A DNA stretch of 64,000 bases from the NCBI RefSeq assembly GCF_037325665.1, contig NC_090252.1, positions 73,242,396 to 73,306,395 on the forward strand. The letters run 5' to 3'. A model generated the notes under the pieces. The model was not told the DNA's origin and ran no database searches. It worked only from the letters and a program-made list of their open reading frames with translations. This stretch comes from Littorina saxatilis (Eukaryota > Mollusca > Gastropoda > Littorinimorpha > Littorinidae). Positions 20,930 through 34,700 of the stretch are shown here, piece by piece. Made by a program: the position numbers and the translations under genes. Position 1 is the stretch's first letter. Each line of letters opens with the position of its first letter.

Positions 20930-20933
20930 CTAG
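20930..20933. repeat. Target duplication CTAG of gypsy copy 2 (partner at 40684-40687)
   Basis: CTAG precedes the left LTR and follows the right LTR. The LINE text on the two sides reads FYDT and then S-D-F-D-N-G across the duplicated site, which supports a clean insertion. The exact length is 4 bases if the LTR ends in CA, or 5 if the final A is counted in the duplication. Confidence 0.85.
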
Positions 20934-23321
20934 TGTAACCGTGCGCCAATCTACTTTCCTCTTTCGTACTGAACTCAAACACTAAAGCAGACGACACAAG
21001 TTATATTACCCAGGTTCTTTTATTCCATACGATGAAATGGGGAAAATGTGGGATAACGGGGGTTTATCTTCAAATACAACTTTCACTGTATAGGACTAAA
21101 CAACTTAAAAAAAACCCAATATTCTCACTCTTCATTCTAAAACTACATTCTTCCCCTAAAAATACCCTTTAAAACACACCAAATCCTTTCCCCAAACTAC
21201 ACTCTACTCTAAATCCTCACTCTCAACTTTAATCCAAAAAAAACCACAATGAGACTCTAATTTAAAACAAACGAAATCTAAAAAACAAACTAAAAAACAA
21301 TTCTTTAAAAAAAACCAAATCTACAAAAACTAACAAAATCTGACCAAAATCTCTCCACTAAATCTAACTACTCTTCACTAACAAAACCTAGTCTATAAAA
21401 ACAAATCTACGACCCACTAAAAAAGAAAAAGACCTAACTTTAGACCTAACTAAACCAGAAAGACCTAACTAAACCCCGTCGCACACTCGGCCATCCTGTA
21501 AACACAGAATGCACGCCGTAAGCATACGTAAACAAATCAACAATTTCAACTACCACAAGCTAACTCATTAAACAACAAAACACATCATTCCTACCAAATA
21601 ACATGCCTACAATACATATGTTCTGCGCGAACTGAGAATCCGGTTTCATTCTAGAATGGACCGGGTCCAGGTTGGAATTCTAACCCTGCGCAAGTACAGG
21701 GGTGCCATTCTAGAATGAAACCCTTGAATAAAGGGGGCCGTAATGTTTGTAGGTAAGACAGAGTTGTCTTCCCTTGAATTATCTCCACCTGCACCTTCCC
21801 TTTGATAAAATGGGGCTGATTTGTCTACCCCTGAAAAAAATCCTTTGGCGATCTTGCGATGTCATGTCATGTCAAGAAAGTTGACACTCCTGAGTACGCA
21901 ATAAATAAAGGCAGACCATAGCAAGGGGGACTACCAGGGCGGTAATGTTTGCAGGGCAGTTTTTTTTTTTGATGAGAGCCGGTTGCGGCCGCTTGCAATG
22001 TCAGCGCTGTCTCCCTCTCGGAAATGTCCGGTTTTTTGACAATTTTTTTGACAGACAGACAGACAGACGGTCAGACCGACTAACCGAAAGACAGACCAAC
22101 AGAAGGACAGAGTGAGTTATAGAGCTGTTGTCACAGGTTTAAAAAAAAGTTGACATTATATCTTCACAATTCAGAAGACCAACTTCATGTATATGAATAA
22201 GATTAAAAGTTACAAGCGAGATCGGCAAAACACTGTCAGTCCGGAAATTTCCGTTCGTAGCGATCAGTGCTGAGTGTCTCTCAAAATCGTAATCACTTTC
22301 AGAACATCACAATCCCAATTCACGATGTCTTTGAGTAAAGTGTAAAAAAACCGGAAAAAAACCCCAACCAAACACACAAAAAACAAAAACAAACAGAAAA
22401 TCCACATTTGTGGCTTTGGCTGTGTGATAGTCTAACTGAAATGACTATTCCAACTTGGACCCAAATTCCAACCTTGCGCACGGCCGATTCTAGAATGGAC
22501 CAGCAATAGGGTTTTCATTCTAGAATGGCACCCCTGTACTTGGGCAGGGTTAGAATTCCAACCTGGACCCGGTCCATTCTAGAATAAAACCGGATTCTAA
22601 GTTCGCGCAGAACATATATACCGTTCTCTCAAACAACGGTCTTCTAAAGCAGTCACACACAAAAATCTTCCCCACCATTCCAACTCACAAAACAATCTAC
22701 TTAAACATTTAAATAAATCCTCCCCCCAAGCACCATACTATTCTTTTCACCGCCTACCCATTTACAGAAAGAAAATTGTTTTAACCTACCAGCAAAAGAA
22801 TCCTCACATTCCGGAAAGATTTCCGGCCGTGACAGACATGTCACAACACAACGGCATTAAAAACACGCCGCACCAAATACACGTTCTCTTCCCTCAAAGA
22901 TTCCAAGCAAAAGCACAGTTTTAGCGTTCACATCCTGTGCACCGGTGTCACAAGATTAACCCATTCAACTCGAGGGGTGTCAGGCAGCCCCACTTTCTTT
23001 AGTTAGTGCCTAACGTCACCTTCAACTATTCAACTTTACATCGCGGCGGAGGGAAAAAAGGAGATGGAATAAAGCCACCTGTCAATTGTTTCTTGTTCAC
23101 AAAAACATTAATCACAAAATTTACTCCAGAGGCTTGTACCAAAAAAAACAATCGTTTTACCTATGCAAATTTTAGAATCGGCTATTCCGCGAGACCAATT
23201 CAATAGAAATGAAACTCAGTCTCGGAAACCTTAATGAATCCCCGATAGTATAGAGGTACCACGAGTTCACACGGATGCACAAGAGTGCATGTGTACCGTA
23301 ACTGTCGTTCCCAAGCTCACA
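20934..23321 (-). repeat. 3' LTR of gypsy copy 2, enlarged by an inverted-repeat element
   Basis: Starts TGTAACCGTG and ends GCTCACA on the plus strand, as does the 5' LTR. Excluding the 994-base insertion at 21620-22613 it is about 1.39 kb, similar to the 1381 bases of the 5' LTR. Confidence 0.9.
21620..22613. mobile_element. Non-autonomous inverted-repeat element with repeated ATTCTAGAAT palindromes
   Basis: Inserted in the LTR: the undisrupted LTR at 39303-40683 reads ACAATACATATACCG where this one has the element between ACAATACATAT and ATATATACCG. Terminal inverted repeats of about 108 bases start GTTCTGCGCGAACT and contain GGACCGGGTCCAGG and GGAATTCTAACCC. The 10-base palindrome ATTCTAGAAT occurs five times (21648, 21707, 22487, 22517, 22576). 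The interior has no long frame; it contains a GACA tetranucleotide run near 22050. The target duplication is obscured by the AT repeat. Superfamily unknown. Confidence 0.85.
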
Positions 23322-24677
23322 TCCTCCCCAACTTAGACTGTCGTCTCCTGGCGACATGCCAGAATCAGAAAAATTCAAAAAAATATTTAACCTCCCAAGA
23401 ACATAATATTCTCCATCCTCAAATCATTTCAAAAACTTTCACACAAAAACAACCATCAACTGACTATAACAATATTTCTCTAAAACTAATAGGTTCTGAA
23501 ATACAAATTTCACATAATCCTTCCAGTGCCAATAATCATATCTCCTGTCGACATCCAACTCACACAAGTTGACAAAAAATCACAACTCATCTTTAACAGA
23601 GGCAGTTCCATGGTTCACTTTACAAAGAATTATGTTCACCACTTGCCAGATAACCAATAATGATAATCTTTACGACTTATCAAATATTTTATCTCTCTTG
23701 AGCATACATCAGAACAAAATGTTGACAATCTTTACGATTTATCAAAGCATCTGATCTCTCTTGAGCATACATCAGAACAAAATACTGACAACCTTTACGA
23801 TTTATCAATGCATGTCCCCTCTTTGTATCCCAACTGTACTTGGCAACACAATCTTCTAATCAACTAACAAAATGACCACTTGCCAAGGCAATGAAAAAAC
23901 TGGAAGTCCTTAAAACTCACCCAGAATATCAAACCTTTAGTCAAAAATCAGCAATAACCTAATGTCACTCATCACAATTAAACCATTCAACAGGAGTATT
24001 CATAGGCAACCATACAATCCTTCAGAATCTATTTCAAAAATCCACTAATATTAATTCTAATAAACAAAACCAATGTACACCCTGTCTTCAAACAAAGACA
24101 TCAATAAGCGCCAGAACTCAAATTCTAAAAAAATACCACCAAGAAAATAGCGAGAGCAGAGGAGACAGTAAAAGTGAGAGCGGAGAAAACAGTAAAGACA
24201 AACCAAACGACAGCAGAGAGCAAAAAGGTAGAAAAAGGTCATCTAATTCCTTACAGGTAGCATACTTTGCTCCTGAGGCGTACGAGGCTGGAGACGCCAT
24301 GCTCAAACCAAAGAATCCCTAAACAGTGCAGCCAAGAGAATTAGAAAGTGGGAGCAGAGAAGACAGTAAAGACAAACCAAACGACAGCAGAGAGCAAAAA
24401 GGAAGAAAAAGGTCATCTAATTCCTTACAGGTAGCATACTTTGCTCCTGAGGCGTACGAGGCTGGAGACGCCATTACTCAAACAAATTAAAGTTCAGTAA
24501 CCAACTAATCTCAAGAATACAAAATCTAAAATCTAGTCACACCCCACTCAATATGTTTGAGTAGTCTATTGACTAGAAACAACGTAGAACTTGTAAAATC
24601 TAGCTACATCCTACTCCATCTATTGGAGTAATCTGTCAACTAGAGACAGCATAGAATTTGTAAGATCTAGTTACATT
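23322..24677 (-). repeat. 3' non-coding region of gypsy copy 2
   Basis: Corresponds to 1-1149 of copy 1 plus about 200 bases that lie outside the window there. It carries the same three tandem repeat sets (about 23660-23820, 24130-24474 and 24533-24725). No gene seen. Confidence 0.8.
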
Positions 24678-27600
24678 CTACTCAGTACGTTTGAGCAGTC
24701 TGTCGACTAGAGACAGCATAAAATTCTCAGATACCACCACCGACTGAACCGAAGCGGACGGTCCTCGTGGTAAATGATGCAAGTTTGAATGCGTCCCAGC
24801 ACCCTGTCGCTGGGGACGCTGACGGGAATAGTTAGTTACCCTTCGTCTTCCAGACGAACTGTTTGCCCATCTAACCCCGTTTCCTGTAACTTCATCTTCA
24901 GAACTTGACTCATCCGTGTCATCTGAACTAGATTCACGTCTCTGGAACTGAAATTCTGGCAACCCAATGGATGCCCGAGGGGCTTGTTGCACAGGAGTCA
25001 AATGTTCTTTTATCTCTGCCCTATTTACTCGGAACGGCGCACCTCCGTTTTCAGGTTTTATGACATATGGTCCACCATCCTGATCGGGTATTTCGACCAC
25101 AACAAAAATCTCTGACTTCCATGCATCATGGATTTTGCGTCTACCCATACCGTGATCCCGCAACAAGACACGTTGACCAAGCTGAAGTGATTTTCCTCTG
25201 ACTTTCTTATCAAGGCGCCTCTTTCGCTCATGTGCTGCTTGCTGTAGATTCCGGTTCGCCAGTTGATGTGCCTGTAACAACCGTTCTCGGTGGACTTGAA
25301 CCCACTCAGTGGTCGGCAAACCACCTTCTTCTAAACCGATCCCCAACAAAAAGTCAACCGGTAAACGCGGTTCCTGACCGAACAACAAAGCGTATGGAGA
25401 AAATCCAGTGGAAGAATGGGGCGTCACATTGTAGACATACACCAACTCTTGGAGGTATTCAGGCCACCGTTTCTTTTTCTGATCCGTAAGGGTGCTCAAA
25501 AGGTTATGCATCGTCCGGTTGAAACGTTCACACTGAGCATTCCCCTGCGGATGATACGCAGTGGTCCGAGATTTCTTCACACCGTAGAGAATACAGAGCT
25601 CTTTTATCACCTCTCCTTCAAAGTTTCGACCCTGATCAGAGTGAAGTCTCATGGGGATGCCGAATTTCTGAAACCACTCTTTCGTCAAAACCTTTGCTAC
25701 AGTAACAGCTTTCTGATCGCGGGTAGGTACTGCCACCGTAAACTTTGTAAACACATCTGTCAATACCAGCACGTTTTCCTTTCCATCCGTCGCTTTTTCG
25801 AGAAGCGTGAAGTCCATAGCCACAACCTCAAGCGGCCGAGAAGCTAACAAATGTCCAATTGGAGCAGTAGCTCGCACTGAAGGCAGTTTGGCAAAGCTGC
25901 AACGCTCACATTCCTGAACCCACTTTCCCACTGTGGCGAACATTCCTGACCAGTAACAGCGCTGTCTCAACAATCGCAAACAACGTTCTGCTCCCTGATG
26001 ACCTGTCCCATGCACAGATTCAAAGACCGGCCTCTGGAGAGACTCTGGCAAAACTATCTGTAACAACGGTTTGTTGCTAACTGGATCTGTGACTCTACGG
26101 CAAAGTAAATCTTTCTCCACCACGAGCTTATCCCACTGTCTACACAGAGCAATGGCTGAGTTTCCCAAATCTCGTTTTTCTTGTATACTCGGTCTCGTTC
26201 CTTTCTTCAAATGTTGTAACAAAAGACCAATGACTGGATCTTCACCCTGAAGTCTTTGCAGATCTGCGGGTTCAATCGTCGGTAGAGCGTGTGTTGCCCC
26301 TAACTGCTCTCTTCCCGACTCATCTGTAGTCCCAGCAACGATGCCCACATGTGCAGTTGCTGCCAACCCTTGATCCCGGCCCATGTTTACAGAGACAGAG
26401 CAAGCCGCCACCACTTCTTCCTCGATGTCCGTACCTGGACTCTCAAATGGGTTCCTTGACAGGACGTCCGCGTTCACATTGGATTTCCCAGAACGATACT
26501 TGATCTCAAAATTGAAAAGAGCCAACTGCGCCACCCAACGTTGTTCCACAGCCCCTAGTTTGGCAGTCTTCAAGTAGCTGAGAGGATTATTGTCAGTAAA
26601 AGCCACGAATGAAGCTCCCAGAAGATATCCACGGAACTTCTCGGTGATAGCCCACTTGAGAGCCAGCAGTTCGAGTTTCATGGAACTATAGTTCTGCATG
26701 TTTTTCTCTGATGGACGAAGTGTTCGACTTGCGTAGGCTATAACCCTCTTTCTTCCCTCCTGAGTCTGAGACAACACTGCCCCCAGACCTTTTGAACTTG
26801 CGTCTGTTTCCAAGACAAATGGAAGACTATAATCAGCGTAGCCCAACACTGGAGCACTGATGAGAGCTAGTTTCAGCTTTTCAAAAGCCTGTTGACAGTC
26901 TAACGTCCACTTTCCACCCAACCGAACAGTCTTCCCTCCGGGTTTACCCTTCACACCCTCATGTACCTTCCCGACCAGTGCATGCAACGGCCCTGCCATC
27001 TGTGCAAACCCTAGCACGAATCGGCGGTAGTACGATGCAAATCCCAAGAAAGCTCTCAATTCCCTAAGCGTCTGAGGAACTGCCCACTGTTCAACAGCTT
27101 TGATTTTCTCCGCGTCAGTCGCGATGCCACCCTGTGAAATGGTGTAGCCCAGATACTGCACTGAAGTACGACAGAACTTGCACTTGTCCGGGTTCAGTTT
27201 GAGTCCCAGCTCTCTCAGTCGAGAAAGCACTGCTCTCAATCGCTCAACGTGTTCCTGGAAGGTTTTACTATAGACCAGAATGTCATCCAAGTACACCAGC
27301 AGCATCTGGAAAATCAGGTCATTCATCCCTGCTGTCATGAGTCGTTGGAAAGTAGCGGGAGCGGAACAGAGTCCGAATGGCATACGCTTGAACTCAAATA
27401 ACCCAAATGGTGTAATGAAAGCAGTCTTTTGTCTGTCCTCCTCGTCCATTGCTATCTGATGATACCCTGAAGCAAGATCCAATGTGGAAAAGTAGTTCGC
27501 TCCCTTCAATGCATCCAAAGACTCGTCAATCCGTGGCAGTGGAAATGCATCACGTCTCGTCTTCGCATTCAGCTTGCGATAGTCCACACACATGCGCAAT

Positions 27601-27770
27601 TCTCCGTTCTTCTTCCGCACTAAAACTATAGGCGAAGCAAAAGGGCTAGTACTGGGCTGTATAATGTCTTTCTCTAACAAGTCTTGAATGTGTTTTCTAA
27701 CCTCTTCAAGTTGTGTTGGGGGAATGCGACGGTATGTCTGACTTACTGGAACATCGTCCAGCAAAGGGAC
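24678..27770 (-). pseudogene. gypsy copy 2 pol, larger piece (RT, RNase H, integrase)
   Basis: Collinear with the RT-to-C-terminus part of the pol of copy 1 and nearly identical to it. RT YLDDIL, RNase H ETDASS, the integrase zinc finger and the integrase core motifs are all recognisable. It is separated from the protease part by the BEL/Pao insertion whose 5-base target duplication begins at 27766. Confidence 0.9.
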
Positions 27771-28665
27771 TGTTCTTGCCCCTGTGTGTGGGCTGGTTTT
27801 CTTTCACTTTATTTACGATTCTTTTTGTTTCTGTGTGTCGTAATATATAGTCCGTAAACCGCCGTTTGTGCTGTTAAATCGTTTGTCAAGTAGTCACCTT
27901 TAACCAGTTCTTGTCCCTTTACCTGCTGATTCCCCTACTTCCCTTAACTTCCTCAATTAAGCCTGGTTGTTCTCTCAGTGCACAGAGAGATAGACTGTAA
28001 GAGCTCTGTCCTTCCCTTTAGTGACCTTTAACTTGTGAGCCCCTATAGTTTCCAACCTTGTTTGTTCTTTGTTCTGTCCCCAGTTATTTCATTACCGTAC
28101 TTTCATTTCATTGTGTATGTTCGCGTGAATATCATTTCCTTTTGCGTGATTGTGGTACAAAGTCAGCGTGTCGTCAGTCCAGTTTTTACGTCATTATAAA
28201 ACGTCACGTTTTTAGTCGTCATATTCGTTTCGCCCTCAGCGGCTTTTTTGTGTGTTTTTTCGACGCCAAATAGGGTATGTACGCGTTTACTTTAGTGTTG
28301 ATTTCCTGTCTGTTTCTTTATAAAGATTTGCATGTACCTTTGCTCTTTATCTTTTCTTAGCACCTGTTTTTGTCTCTGTATCCTCTGGTATTCACTGTCT
28401 GTTGTTCTCTAATTCTGTCTCCTTCTTTCTCTGTTCAGTGTTTCTGTCTTTCTCATTTCTGCTTCGCTTTCTGGTTTTCTCTCCTTCTTGCTCCATTGTT
28501 CTCGTTTGTTTTATTGTTTGCTCTCTGTTTACGTTCCCTTTTTTGTGCAGTTTTCACCGGACGCAGATCAACGAAAGAAGGAAATAAAACAAGACCAAAA
28601 AAACCCATCTGTGTTCGCGTTGTCCCTATACTATAGTCAGAATTACCAAAGAAGCCGCACTTACA
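27771..28665 (+). repeat. 5' LTR of the BEL/Pao element
   Basis: 895 bases, TG...CA, virtually identical to the 3' LTR. It is T-rich in its second half. The space between LTR and ORF (28666-28768) holds the leader. I did not identify the primer tRNA. Confidence 0.93.
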
Positions 28666-28768
28666 GTGAAAACCTATCGTCGGGGGACATCATCACCAAG
28701 ATCGTCTATCGTATTAATACAGCAAGTCTCCGACTTAATCTGAAGAAGAAGAATTTCTAGCCAAGAAG

Positions 28769-31700
28769 ATGTCTTTATCTGGTATCGAGATCGTGGACTT
28801 TGACGACCATAAATCCGCTTCCAGCAGGCATGGTGATCAAGACGCCAAGGAAAAGGAGCCTGCTGACATTGAGACTGAGGGTCAAGATAGTTATCCTTCT
28901 CACTTCAACCCAACTGGCGCCGAGGCTCACTATGGAGAAGAAGCCTCTAAACAAGTTCCCTACGTCTTGACAGAACGTCCCCAGCGCTCAGTGAAGCCTA
29001 ACCCTCAGAATGTACAAGAGTATGGGCCATCCAGAAAGAATTCCTACATCAAGACATCTAGCGATCTCAGCGTTTTCCTCAACCTCGCCATGGAGGAACT
29101 CGATCGGAGCGTCTCTCCTAGTAGAGCAGATGAACTTCTCACAGAACTCAGAGATCGTCATCAAGACCTGATAGAGAGAATCCGAGCCTTGAGGGAGTTT
29201 CAGTTGGACTCAGAATACCAGTCATCACATGAAACTCTTGTCGAGCGCTGCAATACTATTGGTGATCAACTCATGTCTCTGCTCTCACCTTCCGATAGGT
29301 CAGGAGGCGAGGTCCAGGATTTTACTCAGCGCAGAGCACTGAGTGTACACAGCTTGAAGTCGACTTCATCTACAGGCTCGAAAAGGCTAATTTTGAAGTC
29401 AGACCTCGCTGCCATGAGAGTGCGTCAGCAAGCTAGGACCGAGTTGGAGCAGAGACAAAGAGCTGTATTAGAAATGCAGCGAAGAATAGAGGAAGAGGAT
29501 GCTCAAAGGAAAGTACAGGAAGCCCAAGAGGAGGCTCAAAGGAAAGTACAGGAAGCAGAGAAAACGAGAAAACTGAACGAGATGAAAGACCGGCTGTCGA
29601 GACTTAAGACAGAAAATGAGCAAGTCATGATGAATGTGGAATTGGAAGCTATTCAAGCTGCCGCCGCTGTCCTTGATGAAGAGTATAAGGATGAAAATCA
29701 CTCTTCACTGTCCGAGCTTCCAGCGCTGAATCGAGTGCATGACCTGTACCTTGGTCGCACTGGTGGAGGTCTGGTGCCAGGAGCTGACGTAGTCGCGGCT
29801 GATAGATCTTTTAATGCTACGTCTGACTCGCACCCCCAGGGTGACAAGTTCCAAGGCATCAGGCAAAACAGCAAGTCTCAAGACACACGTAAAGAGACCA
29901 TGCTTACATCTCAGCAAAACCCATTTCCTGCAAGGAAGGAAAGCCCACAGCATTATAACGGCACGACGTATTATGGTGCGCCTCCTCCCTGGAACCAGGA
30001 CCACGCTTATGACCAGCGTCTGTCCAACCAAGCTCTTCCCTTCGTGCCCGCATACGCAAACCCTAGCTCCGACCCGCATTCGGCAGAGTCGCAAACTCTG
30101 GTGAAGTCTCTAGCGGAGGCTCTCACAATATCGAGACTTCCTATTCCACGGCCTACTGTTTTCAAGGGAGATCCGCTGGCTTACCCAGCCTGGATTGCGG
30201 CATTTCAACACCTAGTCCGCAGCGACGCCGTGAGGCCTGAAGACAAGATGCTAATCCTGAGAGACCACGTAGAAGGCCCGGCGAAGGAGGCTGTGGGTGA
30301 CCTGTATTACGAACTCAGCGAAACATCATACACGAGAGCCTTGGACATCTTGAAGGACCGCTTCGGTGAAGATTATACGATCTCGGAGTCCCTCAAGGAG
30401 AAGCTGGAGAGCTGGCCAGAGATAAAGTCAAATGACTGTACCGCACTGACCAGCTTCACCGACTACTTGCGTCAATGTCAAGCGATGTCCAAGAAGATTC
30501 GAGGTCTGAGCATTCTCGATGACCCGTCGTACATCAACAGGCTGGTTCAGAAGATGCCTCGTCCGCTCATGCACACCTGGTCACGGAAAGTGGAAGCCAT
30601 GAAGAGAGAAACCCGCTTGTACCCTAGTTTCCAATACTTCGTCGACTTTCTTCACTTTGAAAGTAGCGCCCTCAAGCACGTGCCCTTGCTGGGGCCTAAG
30701 AAGCCAGTGATGCAGGACCCCGCAGCGGACAAAGCAGGCAGATCGGTCGGCAGTTTCAGCACCAACCTACACTCCCAAGAAGAAGGTCAATGCGAGGCAG
30801 CTGCTGCTGAAGAGAAGTCAAACTCGAACGACTCTGCAAGTCAAGGTCAATTTAGAAAGCCGACTTGCCTATTCTGCAAGGAGATGCACTTCCTATCTCA
30901 GTGCCAGAAATTCGCCTCAATCCCCTACAGGGAAAGAAAGGAGACTGCAATGAAGGAGCGCCTGTGCTTCAGGTGTCTCCGTTCCACCCACCGTGCACGA
31001 GACTGCAAGTTGACCGTTACTTGCCAAAAATGCAAAGGAAAACATGTCACCGGGATGCACGACCCTGATTATAACCCTAATTCTAAAGAGAACAACCATG
31101 CGGAACAAGCCCAGAGAGCAAGTGCGTATTGCACTGTAGGTCAAGAACGGGTGGAGACAGATGTCGACGCACCGAGGTGCCTGAAAACTGAAAATTCTGA
31201 CGAGCAACACGTCGCAGGAAGATTCTACTCCCTGTATATTCCTGTCTACGTCTCCGCAAGGTCCCATCCCGAGAAGGAAGAACTAGTATACGCCATGCTA
31301 GACACCATGAGCGACACGTCCTTTGTCCTTGACACAGTAGCTGAAAGGCTTGACCTTGATAAACGAGATGCTGTCCTCACCCTCTCGACACTCACGACGT
31401 CCAAAGAAACCGTACGGTGTCACGCCCTTTCAGACCTGAGAGTAAGAGCATACAACGCCCAAGACTTCATTGACGTCCCGACAGCATACTCTCAAGAAGA
31501 ACTCTGTGTGGACAAAAGACACGTTCCCACTTGTGAAGTCGTGAAAAACATTCCTCATCTGAGCCATCTGAGTGAGCAGTTCCCGCCCTTCCTTGACGTT
31601 CCCATAGGTCTCTTGTTGGGAGTGAACGTTTCAGAAGCGCTGCGCCCCCTACAGATTGAGTACGGTGACCCAGGTTTGCCATACGCCCAGAGAACGCGAC

Positions 31701-34700
31701 TTGGATGGGGCATACTTGGGCAGATGCCCGCCAACTACAACAAGGAACCTGACCATGCCGCTCAAGTGTTTCGCATCAAACAGGAAAAGACAGCAGGAAG
31801 CTCACTGCACAATGGGTCGATCGGGTTTCGCACAAAGGAAGCCACAAATGAACAACTGATCAAGATGATGGAACAAGACTTTGCTTGCCCTAACGAACAG
31901 CCATTATCACAAGAAGACCATCGATTCATAAAGATCCTGACTGAGAACACCAAGGTCAATGATGAGGGACATTATGAGCTGCCTCTCCCTTTCAAGCAAG
32001 ACGACCCAAAACTGCCAAACAACCGCCATGTCGCGCTACGCCGACTCATGAACCTTAAACGAAGGTTTCAGAAAGATGACCATCACTTTCTTTTGTACAA
32101 AAACTTTGTTCAAGATATGGTCAAGCAGGGCGATGCTGAGATTATCCCCAACGACGAGCTACAGACAGACTCCTGCTGGTACATTCCGCACCATGGGGTT
32201 TACAACCCTAACAAACCAGGCAAAGTGAGGGTGGTGTTTGACTGCGCCGCTCAATGTCAAGGAACAAATATCAACGACCACCTTCTGACAGGCCCTGACT
32301 TGTTGAATTCACTCATCGGAGTTCTCTGCCGGTTCAGACTGAAACCCGTGGCAGTGACATGCGACGTTGAACGCATGTTTCACCAGTTCCATGTTACTCC
32401 AAGACACCGAGACTACCTACGATTCTTGTGGTGGCCTGACAATGACCTAAACCAAGAGCCAAAGGATTACAGGATGAGAGTACACCTGTTTGGAGCGGCA
32501 TCGTCACCAGGCTGCGCAAATTTTGCCCTGAGGCGGCTGGCTCAGGACAACTCCCATCTCAACCCACAGGCTGCAGAGTTCATCCAGAGAGACTTCTACG
32601 TTGATGACGGCCTCCACTCAAACGACAACGTTTCAGATGCCGTTGATGTCCTTGAAGGCGCACGTCAAATCTGCAAGGAAGGAAGTCTGAGGCTGCACAA
32701 AATAGCCTCAAACGAACCCAAGGTGCTGACGAGTTTCCCCCCTTCAGAAGTTGTTCAAACTGTTCAGGTGAGCAAGGACCTGAAAACAGAAGGCTCAGCG
32801 GAAAGAGCTCTGGGAGTGAGATGGACTCTTGCGACAGACTCTTTGAACTTTCTCAACAAACCAAACAACCAACCATCGACAAAGAGGGGCGTACTTTCTA
32901 CGGTCGCCTCCATATTCGATCCCCTCGGACTGATCTCACCCGTGGTGCTCAGGGGAAGAATGATTCTGCAAGAGGCCTGCAAGAGTGGTCTTGATTGGGA
33001 TCAAGCACTTCCTGTCGAGCTGGCAGTAAAGTGGAGTGAGTGGCTACGAGACGTCACTGCCCTTTCAACGATATCCATCCCACGCTACTACTTCCCTGAG
33101 TCAGTCTTGCCATGGCGCCTGGTAGAGTTTCACCACTTTGCAGATGCCTCCACTGTCGGTTATGGAGAGTGCTCCTACCTCAGGATTGTTGACAAACAAG
33201 GAAGACCTCACTGCGCTGTCGTCATGGCCAAATCTAAGGTGGCTCCCGTCCGTTCTGTCACTGTGCCACGTCTTGAACTTCAGGCTGCTGTCCTCTCAGT
33301 GAAGATCGCTCGCTTTCTGCAAAGGGAGTTTGCACATCTCCATGCTCTACATCACTTTTGGTCTGATTCGAGAGTCGTACTTGGCTACCTGTACAATGAA
33401 AGCAAGAGATTCCACACGTTTGTGGCCAATCGCATCCAGCAAATCCTGGAGTTCAGCAAGCCCCAACAATGGCATCATGTGGCATCGAAGGAAAACCCTG
33501 CTGATCACGCTTCCAGAGGCTTGAGCGTGGCTGAATTGAAGAACTCGAACTGGCATTCAGGACCTGAATTTCTCAAGCGTGAACCAGTGGCATATGAGGT
33601 GCCAGACGTTACAGTCGCTGATGATGACACTGAAGTCAAAGCGTACCAAACAAAGGTCAAGGTTGAGAAACACAACGACTGCGAAGAAATCGTCAGGAGA
33701 TTTTCATCACTGAACAGACTGATCCGGGTTGTCACACGTCTGTTGTCATGGGCCAAACGAGCTCGGCAAAGAAGAATGACAAGAGCAGCTGCCACGCCCT
33801 TGTCGTTAACGTCACAAGATTTGGCCTTCCAGCAAATCGTCATCAGCATCCAAGAGCAGCACTACCCCTCAGGTCAAAGAATGACTCATCCGGAGCTGCG
33901 TCGGCTTGACGCCTTTACGGATCACAAGGGTGTTTTGAGAGTGGGTGGACGAATCGATCACTCTTCAGACACGTACGAAGTAAAGCACCCCATCATCCTC
34001 CCCAAGGACAGTCACATGTCACTGCTGCTGGCTAGACACCATCACACCAAGGTTGCACATATGGGAAGAACAACCACTATGAGCTCTCTTTTGTCCAGTG
34101 GTATCTGGATATGTAGCGCCAGAAAGGTCGTTTCATCAGTCATACATCGGTGCATTCACTGCGCCCGATTAAGAGGAAGACCAAGCTCTCAGAAAATGGC
34201 CAATCTTCCCAGTGACAGAGTCGAAGCCGCCCCGCCCTTCACAAACACTGGTCTTGACTGTTTCGGCCCTTTCGAAGTCAAGGACGGAAGAAGGAATGTG
34301 AAGAGATACGGCCTTATATTGACATGCCTCGCCTCCAGAGCCGTCCACTTAGAAACACTGGAAGACCTCTCCACTGACGCCTTCATATGTGGGCTCCGAA
34401 GATTCATTGCCATACGCGGTAATGTGAAGCTGATACGCTGTGACAGGGGCACTAATTTCATTGGTGCTGACAGAGAGCTACGCCAAGCCTTCAAGGAGAT
34501 GGACAAGATGAAAGTTGACGAGGCCATGCTACAGAGGGGATGCGTGTTCGCCTTCAACCCTCCATCCGCCAGTCATTTCGGTGGAGTGTGGGAGAGGCTC
34601 ATTCGTACTGTTCGTCAAGTCCTCGCGGGCTTGCTGTGTGAACACTCTGAAAAGCTGTCGACTGTGACGCTCGCCACTCTTCTACACGAGGTCGCCGCCA

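Larger units (their letters stand above)
19995..20933 (+). mobile_element. Decayed LINE, left part (endonuclease start)
   Basis: Plus-strand coding remnant that reads YNVEGITSKLKGSNFVSFI, then FDFVTLVEKFVESF, RRNSHRKDE and IYSQ/FYDT blocks of a LINE endonuclease, with an internal stop and frame shifts. A mariner derivative interrupts it at its start, and the gypsy copy interrupts it at FYDTS. The other half lies at 40688-41617. Clade not resolved. Confidence 0.72.
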
